The notes below the pieces were generated by a model. It made no database searches. It was given only the letters and a program-made list of their open reading frames with translations, and had not been told where the DNA came from. A program made the position numbers and the translations under genes. 64,000 nucleotides of DNA from NCBI GenBank assembly GCA_032622095.1, contig CP136062.1, positions 197,541,887-197,605,886 on the forward strand, read 5' to 3'. This document shows, one piece after another, positions 1 to 10,978 of this stretch; position 1 is the first letter of the stretch, and each line of letters opens with the position of its first letter. The DNA is from Siphonodentalium dalli. Taxonomy: Eukaryota; Mollusca; Scaphopoda; Gadilida; Siphonodentaliidae.

Positions 1-99
1 GATGTACATTTGCATATCTTCTGCATGCTTTGTGTTTGAACTCTGAATACATGCATGTGGGATTGACTATAACTATTCATTGTTCCCTCTAAATTTCAG

Positions 100-494
100 A
101 ATGCGAGTGTGGCTAGCAGTGTATCGCCGGCTGAACATATTGCAGCAACATGAGGGGGATGAATGTGGAGTCCGTGGCCGTTCCATCCACAAGCGGCACA
201 CAACATCACCCGTCTCCCTTCACATAAGGGCGCATATAAGTAGGAAAACGCAAACTTCGGACGATTTCATATCGGGTGACCGAATTTGCAGGAAGTGTGG
301 CGCGTTGTCGGCAGATGAAACGATTGAACGGGAGTCTCCCGTGGAAACGATGCGAAAATCCAGAGGAAACGTGCAACTATTGGGTCCACGCCGCGTGCCA
401 AGGATTTCCACCGATGGACCCAAAGTTAGCGTTTGTTTCACGTCTGTGCGAACACAAAAGACTTGACCATACATTTTCTATGTTACAAACATAG
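100..494 (+). pseudogene. Possible exon with PHD-like zinc finger, frameshifted
   Basis: A pyrimidine-rich tract ending in TTTCAG at 94-99 looks like a 3' splice site. The frame opening there runs to a stop at 464-466 and contains CRKCGA. A second frame, open to about 494, reads CENPEETCNYWVHAACQGF, which resembles the second half of a PHD finger (Cys pair, Trp, His-x2-Cys). The two halves would form one finger if a one-base shift near position 330 were removed, so I read this as a decayed exon. PHD-like fingers occur in chromatin proteins and in some transposon proteins; which applies is unknown. The zinc-binding pattern is seen; the joined domain is inferred. Confidence 0.35.
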
Positions 495-937
495 GTAAAC
501 AGTACAAACATCACTGATCGGCCGACTTATATGTTTCAGTAATATTGATAAACGCAAAAGAATAAGGCAGAATTGAAAAGTACCTTTAAGATAATTCATT
601 CATCGTAATCGGGGAGTTTAGTTGTGTTTATCTAAATGTTCGACATAATAGTGGAATTATCATTTGTATGTATTTATTTATTTATTATTGGTTGTGTACA
701 TTTTATTCTGTAATTATCCTATGAGATGGCATCCAAAATGGTTTCCACATAAACCCTTTACATCTTTTCTGAATGATGTACACAGATGCCGACATCTTTT
801 TTGTAATTTCTCCACATTTCACATTATAGTTGGCACTGATAAATTTTAAATGATCGGGATAGCGACCAATATGGCCGCACAATTTAGAAAGTCATAAAAA
901 GCGCGGGCAATGTGTTTGTAATTAGGTTAACAGATAT
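495..937. other. No gene recognised
   Basis: AT-rich sequence with no coding signal, repeat or structured RNA that I could recognise. Confidence 0.5.
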
Positions 938-1297
938 TTGTTAATTTTAAGGGAACCTGACATAAGAGACAAACTTCGGGCATTCATAGGAACGAACAAG
1001 AAGATTGCCAGTACCAGAGAACGTGGCCGCGGTCGTGGCGGCGCTGCTAAAAGGGGTGGTGGCATATTTGCCCTACGACGTGTCCCAACAGTGGGAGAGG
1101 CAGAGAGAATCAGGCAACTGAATGTGTGGAATAAACTATGGTACTTAAGAGCTCAATGTAAATTCCTTCTCAATTTTTGGGCGATATGCATGATAATTGT
1201 CTTACCTCAACTAGGTCGTCAACGACCTGGAGTAAGGCATGCCTTTGTTGTCTTATTCTTCGCCCCCAAAACGAAATCTCCCTGGCCCTTACTTTGA
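938..1297 (+). CDS. RG-rich open frame in repeat copy 1 (doubtful)
   Basis: The frame reads EPDIRDKLRAFIGTNKKIAS and then RERGRGRGGAAKRGGG, an Arg-Gly-rich stretch like RNA-binding RGG tails. The frame at 4398-4619 is related (EPGIIEILQASMGTSK, then RGRCRGRGG). Both begin after an intron-like TTTTAAG or AAACAG. The opposite strand is also open here, and the better-supported gene in this repeat lies on the minus strand, so this may be chance or the end of another transcript. No function is assigned. Confidence 0.2.
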   Translation: MLILREPDIRDKLRAFIGTNKKIASTRERGRGRGGAAKRGGGIFALRRVPTVGEAERIRQLNVWNKLWYLRAQCKFLLNFWAICMIIVLPQLGRQRPGVRHAFVVLFFAPKTKSPWPLL

Positions 1298-2362
1298 CGG
1301 CCTAATATTGATAGTGCCATAACTTGATACACACACGCTTCTATCTCCTTTGGCATCATGACTCTCGTTGCACAACATCTAAAGTATATTTCTCTGTAAT
1401 TTGGAGCGTTAGATGAACAGAATAAAGTGAAAGTTTTGTTAGTGCTTCACTGAATATTGTATGGTTGCCTCTCCGCACAACAGCTCGAAATGGCTAGAAC
1501 CCAAAGAGAAATGTAAATGTCACACTGAATTTAATGGTAAGTTTGAGTTATGTGATTGATTAATATAATTGTACAGTCCTGCTTCAGATAAAGATTCAGC
1601 ATTCGTCTTGGCATAATTTGAATAAATGATTAGAATATCGTCTTTAGTGCCTTCGAACAAAATTTTAAGAATTTGCCAGCTTTTGTGATTGTCACTACGT
1701 TTAATTTAAGGCAAGTGGAGAGAGCATTTGCTGACTTAAATCCCAGCATTATGGCACGGTCTTTTAACAACAATATTCCAAAACAGTTTTAAAAAGGCTT
1801 TACGAAATTAATTTCGAAGTGTCCAAGTCCCGGTAATACTATAATAGAACCATACGTCCTTTCGTTTGGTATAAACGAGTCAAAGCCTCTAAGAGAGGCA
1901 TCACATGCATTACAACTTAATGTGTCTAAATCAATTTGTTGGCAATGTTATAGGGCGATCCATCGAAACCAAGTATGGCCCACCGTGATACCGTCACCCA
2001 CCTTTGCCGACAGCATCATGTAAAGATTTCTGAACAATTTCCATAGATGCGTACCCATTTGGATTTTTTTTTAAATGGGTCTCCAATTACAACATATGGT
2101 CTACTAGTTGGGTGCCCACTCTCCACAGATGCATAGGGGTCTTTACCTTCAGTCCACTCTTCCGGAAACTTAAATCAGTAGCCCATAATTCTACAGGCTC
2201 CTCGTTACAAAAATGAATGGCCTTTCCAAACATATCATCCAAAAGCTTAGAAATGAATATGGATCTTTCTGATCGGAAAATACGTTTGTCATCATCAATT
2301 AAATCAGAAATTAATTGGTGATAAGCTAGCTTGTCGTATTTCAGTGGTCGAAGGAGAAACAA
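1195..2362 (-). pseudogene. Unassigned repeated gene, copy 1, decayed
   Basis: Minus-strand reading, in order: DDDKRIFRSERSIFISKLL (about 2300-2245), YVVIGDP (about 2094-2077), FDGSPYNIANKLI (1965-1927), LPGLGHFEINFVKPFLKLFW (about 1836-1780), SDNHKSWQI (1697-1671) and a block with IEACVYQ (1343-1323). The blocks sit in different frames with stops between them, so the copy is dead or split by introns. The same blocks recur in the copies at about 4690-5815 and 7250-8640, often conserved as protein more than as DNA, which suggests a once-coding ancestor. I have a weak memory of multicopy uncharacterised invertebrate proteins with a GLGHxExN block. The Asp of FDG and Glu of GHFE could be acidic active-site residues of a transposase, but that is speculation. 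Confidence 0.5.
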
Positions 2363-2888
2363 TATGAATACAAAATGTGATTACACTCACCATTGGCCTT
2401 GAATCATCTTACTCGCCGCGTCTTCGCTACTATTTGATCATTGTCAAAAACGTCAAAATGTCACCTTGCTTGGGTACAGAATTTGCAATAGTGTCGTTTG
2501 TTGAAACCTAACTCCACAAGCTTTGGTCGCGTTGGGTGCGACCCTGCTGGTCTGACTGTCCCATTTAAAGCACATATTGTTTTAGACCTTTTCATAAAAT
2601 ATGTCAATAAATTAATGATTGAAGAAAATTGTCCAGTATAATTGAAACTTCGGACCGTGTAGAATCTGTTCCATCGCCAAACACATTGTGTTCAGTTTTG
2701 TTTATTAATTACACAATTTTAACCTTCCACTGTCAATCCCAACAAAAATTTACAAACTACCTGGTTCTGGGACGTAAACCAAACTGAAGGGGTAAAGTTT
2801 GTTAGAAAGTCTATTCTATAATTGTCCATTTTCCCCACACTTAATGTCTTCAAATGGAGAGTCTCTTTGATAGTTCGAATGATAGTAT

Positions 2889-3096
2889 CTATAGCTGCTC
2901 TGAACTCAGCTGGTCGGACCAAATCATTCGCAGAATACCGTTGAAGTGGTCACTTTCACTTCCAGTACTAGTATGCTGGTTAGTCTCTTTCCACTCATCC
3001 GTGCAAGCCGTACAAAGACGCGAGAAACGCTCACCAAGTAAACCATGCGATACCATGCCATTCATAACAAATTTAGTGAACTTGTTCTGCTCCCTG
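2889..3096 (-). CDS. Probable exon upstream of repeated-gene copy 1
   Basis: On the minus strand the tract ending in AATGTTACAG is a good 3' splice site. It is followed by a 68-codon open frame reading REQNKFTKFVMNGMVSHGLL and later DHFNGILRMIWSDQ, ending at TAG (2891-2889). A second frame, 2719-2922 minus, continues with LVRPAEFRAAIDTIIRTI, so a frameshift probably lies near 2915. Composition and splice context look like real coding. It lies upstream of repeated-gene copy 1 on the same strand and may be another exon of that gene. I do not recognise the protein. Confidence 0.4.
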
Positions 3097-4397
3097 CTGT
3101 AACATTAAAAGGCTTCCCACTAGCGAACTCTTCATGTCGATTACACGTACAAACTTGTTTTGATCATCAGAGAAGAGAAATTTTCAATTGATAGGGTTTT
3201 TTTTAATGTTTAAATTTCATTAAGAAAGAAGCATCCTATCGGCTTTTTTAGTTCAATAGAAACCAATCTCGGGGCAACACCTGTTAAAACTTCATACCAT
3301 TTACGATGCTACCAATGTGCCGTTACGTTATGTTATGCCGGTATGTATGTTGGCTATTCGTTCACTCCAATGCTGGTAACCGTTAGTGGTATGTAATTTA
3401 AAATGCTTCATATGGGTAACTACGTTCCCATCTCACTTCCGCTTTTACATCCGACAAGAACGACTCCATTTGTGTTTTGCAGAAAGTTTGCTCCAAGATC
3501 GACGTTTATTGGTTCAGTTTAAAAGAAAATAGTTCCAGCACTTACGATGTACCGAACGCGATAGTATGTTATTTCAGGGTAATATCTATATGGTATTGTG
3601 AAAAACGGCAGCACTTTGTCAGGTTAATAATGCCAGAATCTCTCGTTTTGTAAAGGAATCATGACACCAGTAACCTAAGTTCGATTCGATTTTGAGCATT
3701 CTTGCCGCAATGCATAGAACTAGCTGTGAGGAGAGTATAATATATAGCTTAATTCAGCAAGGGTGGATGATTTAAGCTATTGTAGCTGTTTTTTCACATT
3801 TCCAAGAACTGACTATTCACCACTCGTCATTCCATATATGCATATAACTTCGATGACAGTCGTCAGTTGGAGTATTCGTTATGGCGTCCATAGATTAACT
3901 ACTCACAGATTATCTTAGACGATGGTATGGCCCAGACATGTCATAGCAATAGTTGATGTTCAATAATCTGTACAAAATTAGATTGTCCGAAATGATTTAA
4001 TCCACCGTAAATTAGCTTAACGTTTCATTTGTTTCTATTGCTCAAGCGTTTCGCTGTTACGTGATTATTTATGAGCAATCTGTTTCACATTACAATCAGC
4101 TACAATAGCTGAAATCAGGTATATACTAGACTCTCCACCCGGCTAGTTTTATATACATGTATTGTTGCAAAAATGCTCAAAATCGCATATGTATTAGGTC
4201 ACAAATGGTACGATCTGTTTTCTCTGATAATGGATCGGATATCTTTAGCTTCGCAAAATGCTGGGACATTTCAGATTAATAAGCTAAAACTGTGTTTCAT
4301 ATTAAACGCTATTGATCTGTCGAGAGTTAATTCCCCTTTGTCCATCGGGATTCGTTAAAAGATACTTCATTTAGATTTTCTTTATAAAACAGGAACT
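3097..4397. other. Spacer between repeat copies 1 and 2
   Basis: No convincing coding frame, RNA gene or repeat family recognised. The sequence is AT-rich and unique within the window as far as I can see. Confidence 0.5.
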
Positions 4398-4689
4398 TTG
4401 CTAAGTTTATATGAACCTGGTATAATAGAAATACTTCAGGCATCAATGGGAACGAGCAAGATGACTGCAAGTATCAGAGGACGTTGTCGTGGTCGTGGCG
4501 GCACCGATCCAAGAGGCCGTAGTGTCGCTGCTCTAAGACCTCATGTCGGCGTTGCTTCAAGAGGCCGTGGTCGGGCGGTAACCACAACAGGGAAGCTGGC
4601 AAATGAAATTGGGGAATAAATTATTGTCATTAAAACTTATTTAAACTCCGTCTCCTCAATTTGTCGCGCGATAATTACCGTACCTTATC

Positions 4690-5815
4690 TAAGTCGTCAA
4701 CGGAACGACAAGCCTCTAACCAGTGGTGTTCTGGAGGAAGCCATGGATGCTTGTTTTATTTTTCGCCTCCAAAATGAAATCTATTCCCTCGTCATTACTG
4801 GTATGGTCTGATATTGACAGGATCAGACCTTGGTACACACTCGCTTCTATATCCTTTTGTATCGTGACTCTGGTTTGACAATGTCTGCAGTATATTTGTC
4901 TGTAATTTGGAGCAGTAGAGGGAAAGATTAACAGTGAAAGTTTTGATGGCTGTCTCTCGGCACATCAGCTATAAATAGCTTGAATCCGAACAGAAATGTA
5001 AATGTCATATTGAATATAAATTGTAAGTTTGAGTCATGTGATTGATTAAAAAAATTGTTCAGCCCTGCTTAAGATAAATAAAGATTCACAATTCATCTTG
5101 GCATAATTTGAACAGTTCAGTATAATTTCATCTGTGGTGGCTTCGATTAAATGTGAGGAATTTGCCAGCTGTTGTGGTGGTTACTACATGTATTGCAAGT
5201 GGATAAAACCTTTGGTGACTTAAATACCAGCATGACAGGTAGGTCTTCAATAATAACACTATTCCTTAAAAGTTTCAAAAGAGGCTTATGCGAAATTTAT
5301 TTAAAGTCCCGGTGATATTAGGATGGGACCATACATTTATGTTTTTTCGTTTGATTGTGGCTTATAGTTATTATTACAGTGTCGGGCTGTTTTCTGGACG
5401 TAGCAAATCCTTTGAAAGAGGCATCATACATTACACTTGAAAGTTGACTCAATTTATTGCAAATGTTATATGGCGATTTGTCATAGCAGTCCACTATCGC
5501 CTGCTACCTTTGCAGACACCATCCTGTAATTAATTAAGAACACTTTATACAGAAGCGTACTCATTGCGATTTTTGCAATTGGTCACCAATTACAACATGT
5601 GGCCTATTAGTTGGGTGCCCATTCCCCACGAATGAATATGGGTCTTTACTCTCGGTTGCACTCTTCCTGGAACAGAAATCCGAGGTAAAAATGAACAGGC
5701 TCCGCTTTACAAACATTATTATTTCACCCATCTTCCAAGAGTTTACAAATGTATTTGGATATTTCGGATCGGAAAACAATTTCGTCATCAGCAATTAACT
5801 CAGAAATTGACTGGC
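4690..5815 (-). pseudogene. Unassigned repeated gene, copy 2, decayed
   Basis: Minus-strand blocks parallel copy 1: CQSISELIADDEIV, then ATDFCSRKSATESKDPYSFV and GNGHPTNRPHVVIGDQL (about 5650-5585), SPYNICNKL (about 5480-5450), NSWQI near 5170, IEASVYQ (4850-4830), and an ILEAKNKTSIHGFLQNT block near 4790-4720. Frames shift and stop, for example just after the VVIGDQL block. This copy keeps the cleanest middle exon of the three. Its 5' side is separated from the rest of the repeat by the insertion at 5837. Confidence 0.5.
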
Positions 5816-5836
5816 AATTTTTTAGGCTTTCATTAA

Positions 5837-6356
5837 AGGCACGGGCGGCGTTCGTTGTAGAAATATTCATATTTGTTCAAATCGCCATCAACAGAAGGAA
5901 TCTAAAAATATATATAATTTTGTTCATATGCCAAACATAATCAACGCGTAAATAGTATATTGTCGTCAAGACGTACGATCGTGTATGTAAACAAGAGGCT
6001 GCTCGTGTTACAGCAGTTGTGCTTCGGTTTTCATAACACAGCGCAATTCTGTTGGTTAATCATACATAAATTATATAATCGCTCTTTATTATTTCCGTAT
6101 CAGGAAAACGGTAACAAACAATGCTCTTTATGTTTACCATATCCGGATCTAAACAAAGGCCATGAAACGTAACGTTTTTTGCTTCTGTTTACATGACAAA
6201 GGAAAATAACTTTACAATAACATACTGTTTATGCCATATTTCTGATTGGTATAAGAACAAGGCATGTCTATATTTTGCTATTCTGTCTGTTTATGGCGGT
6301 TTTTGGCGGAGGTGAATATCTTAACAGCATACTCACCGCCAACGCCGCCCGTATCT
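5837..6356. mobile_element. TTAA-flanked MITE, family K, copy 1
   Basis: The ends are inverted, AGGCACGGGCGGCGTT at the left and the complement of AGATACGGGCGGCGTT at the right, each bordered by TTAA (5833-5836 and 6357-6360). Repeat copy 3 has the uninterrupted site: its GCATTAACGGGAACAAATTT matches the joined flanks here, with a single TTAA. So TTAA is the target duplication. Related elements lie at 21159-21652 and 55060-55539. There is no coding capacity. TTAA duplication is used by piggyBac and Kolobok transposons. The purine-first ends argue for Kolobok-like, at low certainty. Confidence 0.75.
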
Positions 6357-7189
6357 TTAACACGAACACATTTCCAGTTGAGATGTGATAACACAGCGTA
6401 TCGTTGTATGTATGTGGGTAATGGAGATACAATATTAATTATAATGACCTTGGACCATCTGTTACCCGCCACCTCTTTGATATTATTCCATTGTTGTCAA
6501 ACACGTCAGAATGTCACCTTGCTGTGGCACTGGATTTTGAATATTTGCATTAGTTGATACTCATCCCCGTTTTGTACGGTACGACCTCGCTGGTCTGACT
6601 GTCTCATTTAGGTAAAATATTATTTTGCGTCTAGAATCAAGATAATTAGGAAAAAAATTCCTGTTTATATTTCTTCACCCTTGGCACAATGTCCACACCT
6701 TCTGAAGTGATTTCCCAAAAAATTAACATAACTGGCAAACAGGTAAGTGTATGTATACTTTCCTGCCAGTGTATATAATTATCGGACTTGATAAAAGAAT
6801 GGTTCAATTGTATTTATTCTTAAGAAATGTGTGTGCCATATTATTGCACACATACGTGAGTCAAACGTGAAACCTTACAGCCTGCCATCTTTCGGAAATA
6901 CTTTTTAGCATGCGTCCAAAAATAGCAAGATAAATAATTCACACCTATGATCCCAGTCGTTTTCCTTTCCCATACACTTAATTGTATTTAGAAATTCTTC
7001 CAGAACAACTTTCTTCAAATTCAATGTCGCCAGATAATTTGAAACCACTGTCACAATTGTTTCACATATATTTCTCGAACAAGACTTGCCAAAACAAAGA
7101 GCTGTATGTTCGGAGTCAATTCCAGCTACATTAGCTGGCGAACTTAAAGTTGTATTTTAAGCCAACACTGTACGTAAATGAAGAAAATA

Positions 7190-8830
7190 TAAGTTATCGT
7201 CACTAAAACTTATCGTAAACTCCTTCCCCTTCTCAATTTGTAAGGATGGAAATAATTTAACCTCATCTAAGTCGTCAACAGAACGACAAGCCTATAACAA
7301 TTGGTCTTAGTTTGGCCAACCTGGAGGAAGCCATGACTTGGTTGTTTTATTGTTCGCCTCCAAAACGAAATCGCCTCCCACGTCCTTGCTTGTACGCCTG
7401 CTGTCGACAGTACCAGACCTCGGTACACACTCGATTCTCTTTCCTGTGTATGGCTCTGGTTAGACAATATCGGCATCTAACCAGTGGTGTTCTGGAGGAC
7501 GCCACGACTTTGTTGTTTTATTTTTCGCCTCCAAAATGAAATAGAATCACTCATTCCTTACTGGTATGGTCTGATATCGACAGGACCATACCATGGTACA
7601 CGGTCGTGTCTACATCCTTTGCATCATGAATCTGGTTAGATAATATCTGACGGATATTTCGCTGTAATTTGGAGCATTAGAGGAAAAGAATTACAGTGAA
7701 AAGTGTTGCTGGTGCTGCATTGATTATTTGATGATTGCCCCTTCGCACATCAGTTGGAAATGGCTTGAATCCGAACAGAAATGTAAATGTCCATTGAATA
7801 ACATTTGTAAGTTTTGTGATTGATTAACAAAATTGAATAGCCCTGCTTAAGGTAATGATTCACAATTCATCTTCGCAAAATTTGATTAGTTCATTAGAAT
7901 TGCATCTGTAGTGGCTTTGAATACAATTTGAGGAATTTACCAGTGTTTGTGATGGTCAGTACGTTGAAGCAAAACGGATAGAGCCTTTATTTACTTACAG
8001 ACACGACTGAGGTTTTTAATAACAACATTCCTAAAAAGTTTTAATATGCTTTTATGAGAAATGTTTCAATGTATCCGGTAATATTAGGATATAACCATGC
8101 GTATGTCCTTATTGGCTTATAGTCATTATTACAGTGTCGGGCTCTTTTATGAAAGTGGAAAAGCCTTTGCGAGAGGCATCATAGATTACACTTGAAAGTT
8201 GACTCAATCAATTTATTGTAAATGTAATACAGCGATTTGTCATGGCCTACTATGGTCCACTGTAGCCTACTTTCTTTGCAGACAGCATCCTGTAATTAAT
8301 TAAGAACGTTTTCCACAGAAGCGTACCCATTGCAATTTTCGAAATTGGGTCACCAATTACAACAGGTGGCCTATTAGTCGGATGCCCATTCTACGCGAAT
8401 GCGGTGGGGTCTGTTGCACTCTTCCTGGAACAGAAATGCGAGGTAAACAATTCAACAGGCTGCGATTTACAAACACGAATAGTATTTCACATATATCGTC
8501 CAAGAGTTTACAAATGTATTTGGATCTTTCGGAGCGGATAACAGTTTCGTCGTCACAAATTAACTCTGAAATTGACAGGTAAGTTTGTTTTAGCCTTGCA
8601 TTAACGGGAACAAATTTCCAGTTGAGAGGTGATAACAAAACTTATTGTATTTATGTGGCGGATGGAGATACAATATAAATGTACACTGGTATGTCACCTT
8701 GCTTAGGCACATAATTTGGAACATTTGCAGGTAGTTGATAACCAACTCCACAAGTTATGGTATGACCTTGCTGGTTTGACTGTCATGTAAGGCACATATT
8801 GTCAAATTGCAGATTGCAGATTGAACAGCG
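7190..8830. repeat. Segmental repeat, copy 3 of 3
   Basis: Third direct copy, from the AAACTTAT-GTAAACTCC block to GCTGGTTTGACTGTC near 8775. Its first part holds an extra tandem duplication of about 170 bp: CTGGAGGAAGCCATGAC at 7321 recurs as CTGGAGGACGCCACGAC at 7491. It lacks the TTAA-flanked insertion found in copy 2 and so supplies the empty site. Confidence 0.75.
7250..8640 (-). pseudogene. Unassigned repeated gene, copy 3, decayed
   Basis: Minus-strand blocks: LSISELICDDETVIRSERSK and YICKLLDDI (about 8580-8510), NGHPTNRPPVVIGDP (8395-8345, frame-shifted from the previous block), LQWTIVGHDKSLYYIYNKL (about 8275-8215), LRNVVIKN, TDHHKHW (7960-7940) and a final block duplicated in tandem at 7270-7640. 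Several stops separate the blocks. Conservation of WxIVGxDxSPYxIxNKL and DHHKxW with the other copies is the main evidence that this was coding. Confidence 0.45.
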
Positions 8831-10978
8831 CAAACTTGTTGGAGAAAACCATTTCTACAAACCAGTTTATTATCTTCAATGAATCTTTAAGAAAAGGGTT
8901 ATGAAGTTCAATGTATTTAAGAAGTCTTTGACATCAATTATCCTAAAATTACTTAACGTGAGTAGCCTATGCCGAATAAAAGTTAAAAACACGCCGACTG
9001 AATCTGGTCAGTCGTGTCCATTAGATTATATTATTTATTGGTAATGATACAATATTATTCAAAAGATGTCACAACACGACGTCGTGTACGTTCTACCCCG
9101 CTGCGTTCGCCTGTTTATCCGTTTTTTAAACGAACTGTGGCACGGCTACATAATGTAATAGCTCCCACAATTAATATAGACCCCTCTGGGGATCCCTCTA
9201 TGTGTCCCTGCTATGTGTCCCTGCCATAGAAAACTAAAATATTATATCTGAATTCCATTGGAAGCATGCCTGAATTTAAGCGGTCAGTCGGACACGACTA
9301 TTTTCATTTTTAGCCTGACATTATGTCCGGCAGTATATTTTTTAATTAAATCTCATATATTTGGCAAGAATGTTGTCTAAAGTGTTATAGTTGTGCGTAT
9401 CCTACACCTTTTACGCGGACAATTAGTCTTAATACCCCTGAAAACGAACGCAATATTGAAGCAGAAAGACTCATTATACTGGAATTCCCAAAGTTATAAA
9501 TAGATAGCACAAAGGGAGTGAATTCAGTTTCGAATTGATTTCGTTTTGAGGAAGTTTGTGTTCTAAGTTCGTCAATAAAAGGACTTCTAGTGTGTGAAGT
9601 TCATTTGTTTTTATTGTGAGATATAATTAGATCAATTAGAGTGATTTTGGTCAATATAGTCAATGATTTATCAGTCACTGAATGTGATCACTGGGTGATT
9701 TATTTTTGCATTGCCTATTTTCGTTTTTGGATCGATATTGGACTGTGATTGACAGAACTTTCCCCTCCCCAAGCCAACATTTGCCTGATATTTTAAACAA
9801 GGTGAAATCACTTCTTCAAATTTGACCATAGGGTGATCACCAGTGTGTGCACACGAAAAAAATAGCCAGCATTGTATGAGTGCCATTCAGTAGAAAATTT
9901 ATCAAAATCTAGTGTTTTTCAATGACGGGTGTTTCCCTAGCAACCGTAATCAAGGAAGTTCGGCACCCGAAGGTCATTTATGACCCTCATGTTAATATAA
10001 ATTCACTGCTGATCATGGCAATATATGGTATGCCATACCCACGATCCCTCTAAACATTAGTATTTAGGCTTGGAGTTAAAGACAAAACAAATCCTAATTA
10101 AGTCCTGTAAATCTGGGGTCTGGGGCATTTTACCCTCCTATATTCGGTGGCGAAAGAGTTAAACAATAACGTTTTAAGATGGTTAGTCGGTGGTATTAAT
10201 ATTAATAACTTGTATTATTAATAGTGGTCAGCTTCTATAATTAAATATATCATTACCAGGGATAACACCGATAGAAGGAAAATAATCCCTCTTATGTCCA
10301 TAGTGGTCCCTAATACTTATGATGGATTTAATTACGAAGACTGTGGAGTTTAAAAAGGATACGGTCAGTTGGACATAGATCAGATACCGATATTAGGTAC
10401 ACATATGTATGTATCGCATTACTATGAAAATGTGTGTTTATAAGACAATATTTTGACCCTAACAACATGAAAGTATCAGAATACCAGTCTAGAAGTATCA
10501 GCATATGTTATGAGTCGTCATATATTGTATACATGCTAAGCTAATTTGTGCACTATAACATAATTTAAACGTTATTCATGGCTATATAATAGCTATAATA
10601 TATGGTAAGATATGGCTGTCAAGTGAGAATCAAAGTCAGATAATAACACCAATCCCATAAGTCAAAGCTTACTGTAGAGTCGTACATACAAACAAATACC
10701 TATCCATCCCCCGGAAAGTCCGAGGATTCTGTGAAGTTTCAGCAGCTTTGTGACTGTGGTATGGCGAGCGCTGTGGATCAAGCATATTGCTACATTAGTG
10801 ACCACTTACGCCATCACAGAAACCACAGGCCTCCCTAGGGATAACATAGAAACTAGAAACAAATTAAACTCCCTGCAATACAGCATTTGATTTCCAACCA
10901 GCAGTCACACATCAACCTAAAAACAATATACAAGGCTAAGAAAAATTTCAGTAGTATATACAATCACGGTCTCCCTAA
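8831..10978. other. Non-coding stretch, possible LTR-like promoter piece
   Basis: No gene recognised. Near 9498 there is TATAAATAG and about 75 bp downstream an AATAAA (9574-9579), a spacing like the promoter and polyadenylation signal of a small LTR. TGTCC/GGACA inverted motifs lie near 9015 and 9290. I see no second LTR or coding region, so this stays a hint. The part nearest 10978 may be the 3' untranslated region of the LINE that follows on the minus strand. Confidence 0.25.

Larger units (their letters stand above)
938..2620. repeat. Segmental repeat, copy 1 of 3
   Basis: This segment matches 4398-6640 and 7190-8830 in the same order and orientation. Shared landmarks are the GTCGTCAACG-AACGAC block, TGTAATTTGGAGC, the ATTGATTAA/GCCCTGCTTAAG block, and the 3' block AAAATGTCACCTTGC followed by GCTGGTCTGACTGTC. 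Copies differ at roughly a quarter of positions by eye, so the duplications are old. The copies carry a decayed gene on the minus strand, annotated separately. Confidence 0.75.
4398..6640. repeat. Segmental repeat, copy 2 of 3
   Basis: Direct copy of the segment at 938-2620, starting with an RG-rich frame on the plus strand (4398-4619, EPGIIEILQASMGTSK) and ending with the GCTGGTCTGACTGTC block near 6590-6604. It is longer than its relatives because of a 520-bp TTAA-flanked insertion at 5837-6356. Confidence 0.75.

Noticed and set aside
938-1297. RGG-box RNA-binding protein
   Set aside because: The RG-rich frame is short, the opposite strand is open and the paralogous frame at 4398 is poorly conserved; kept only as a doubtful frame.
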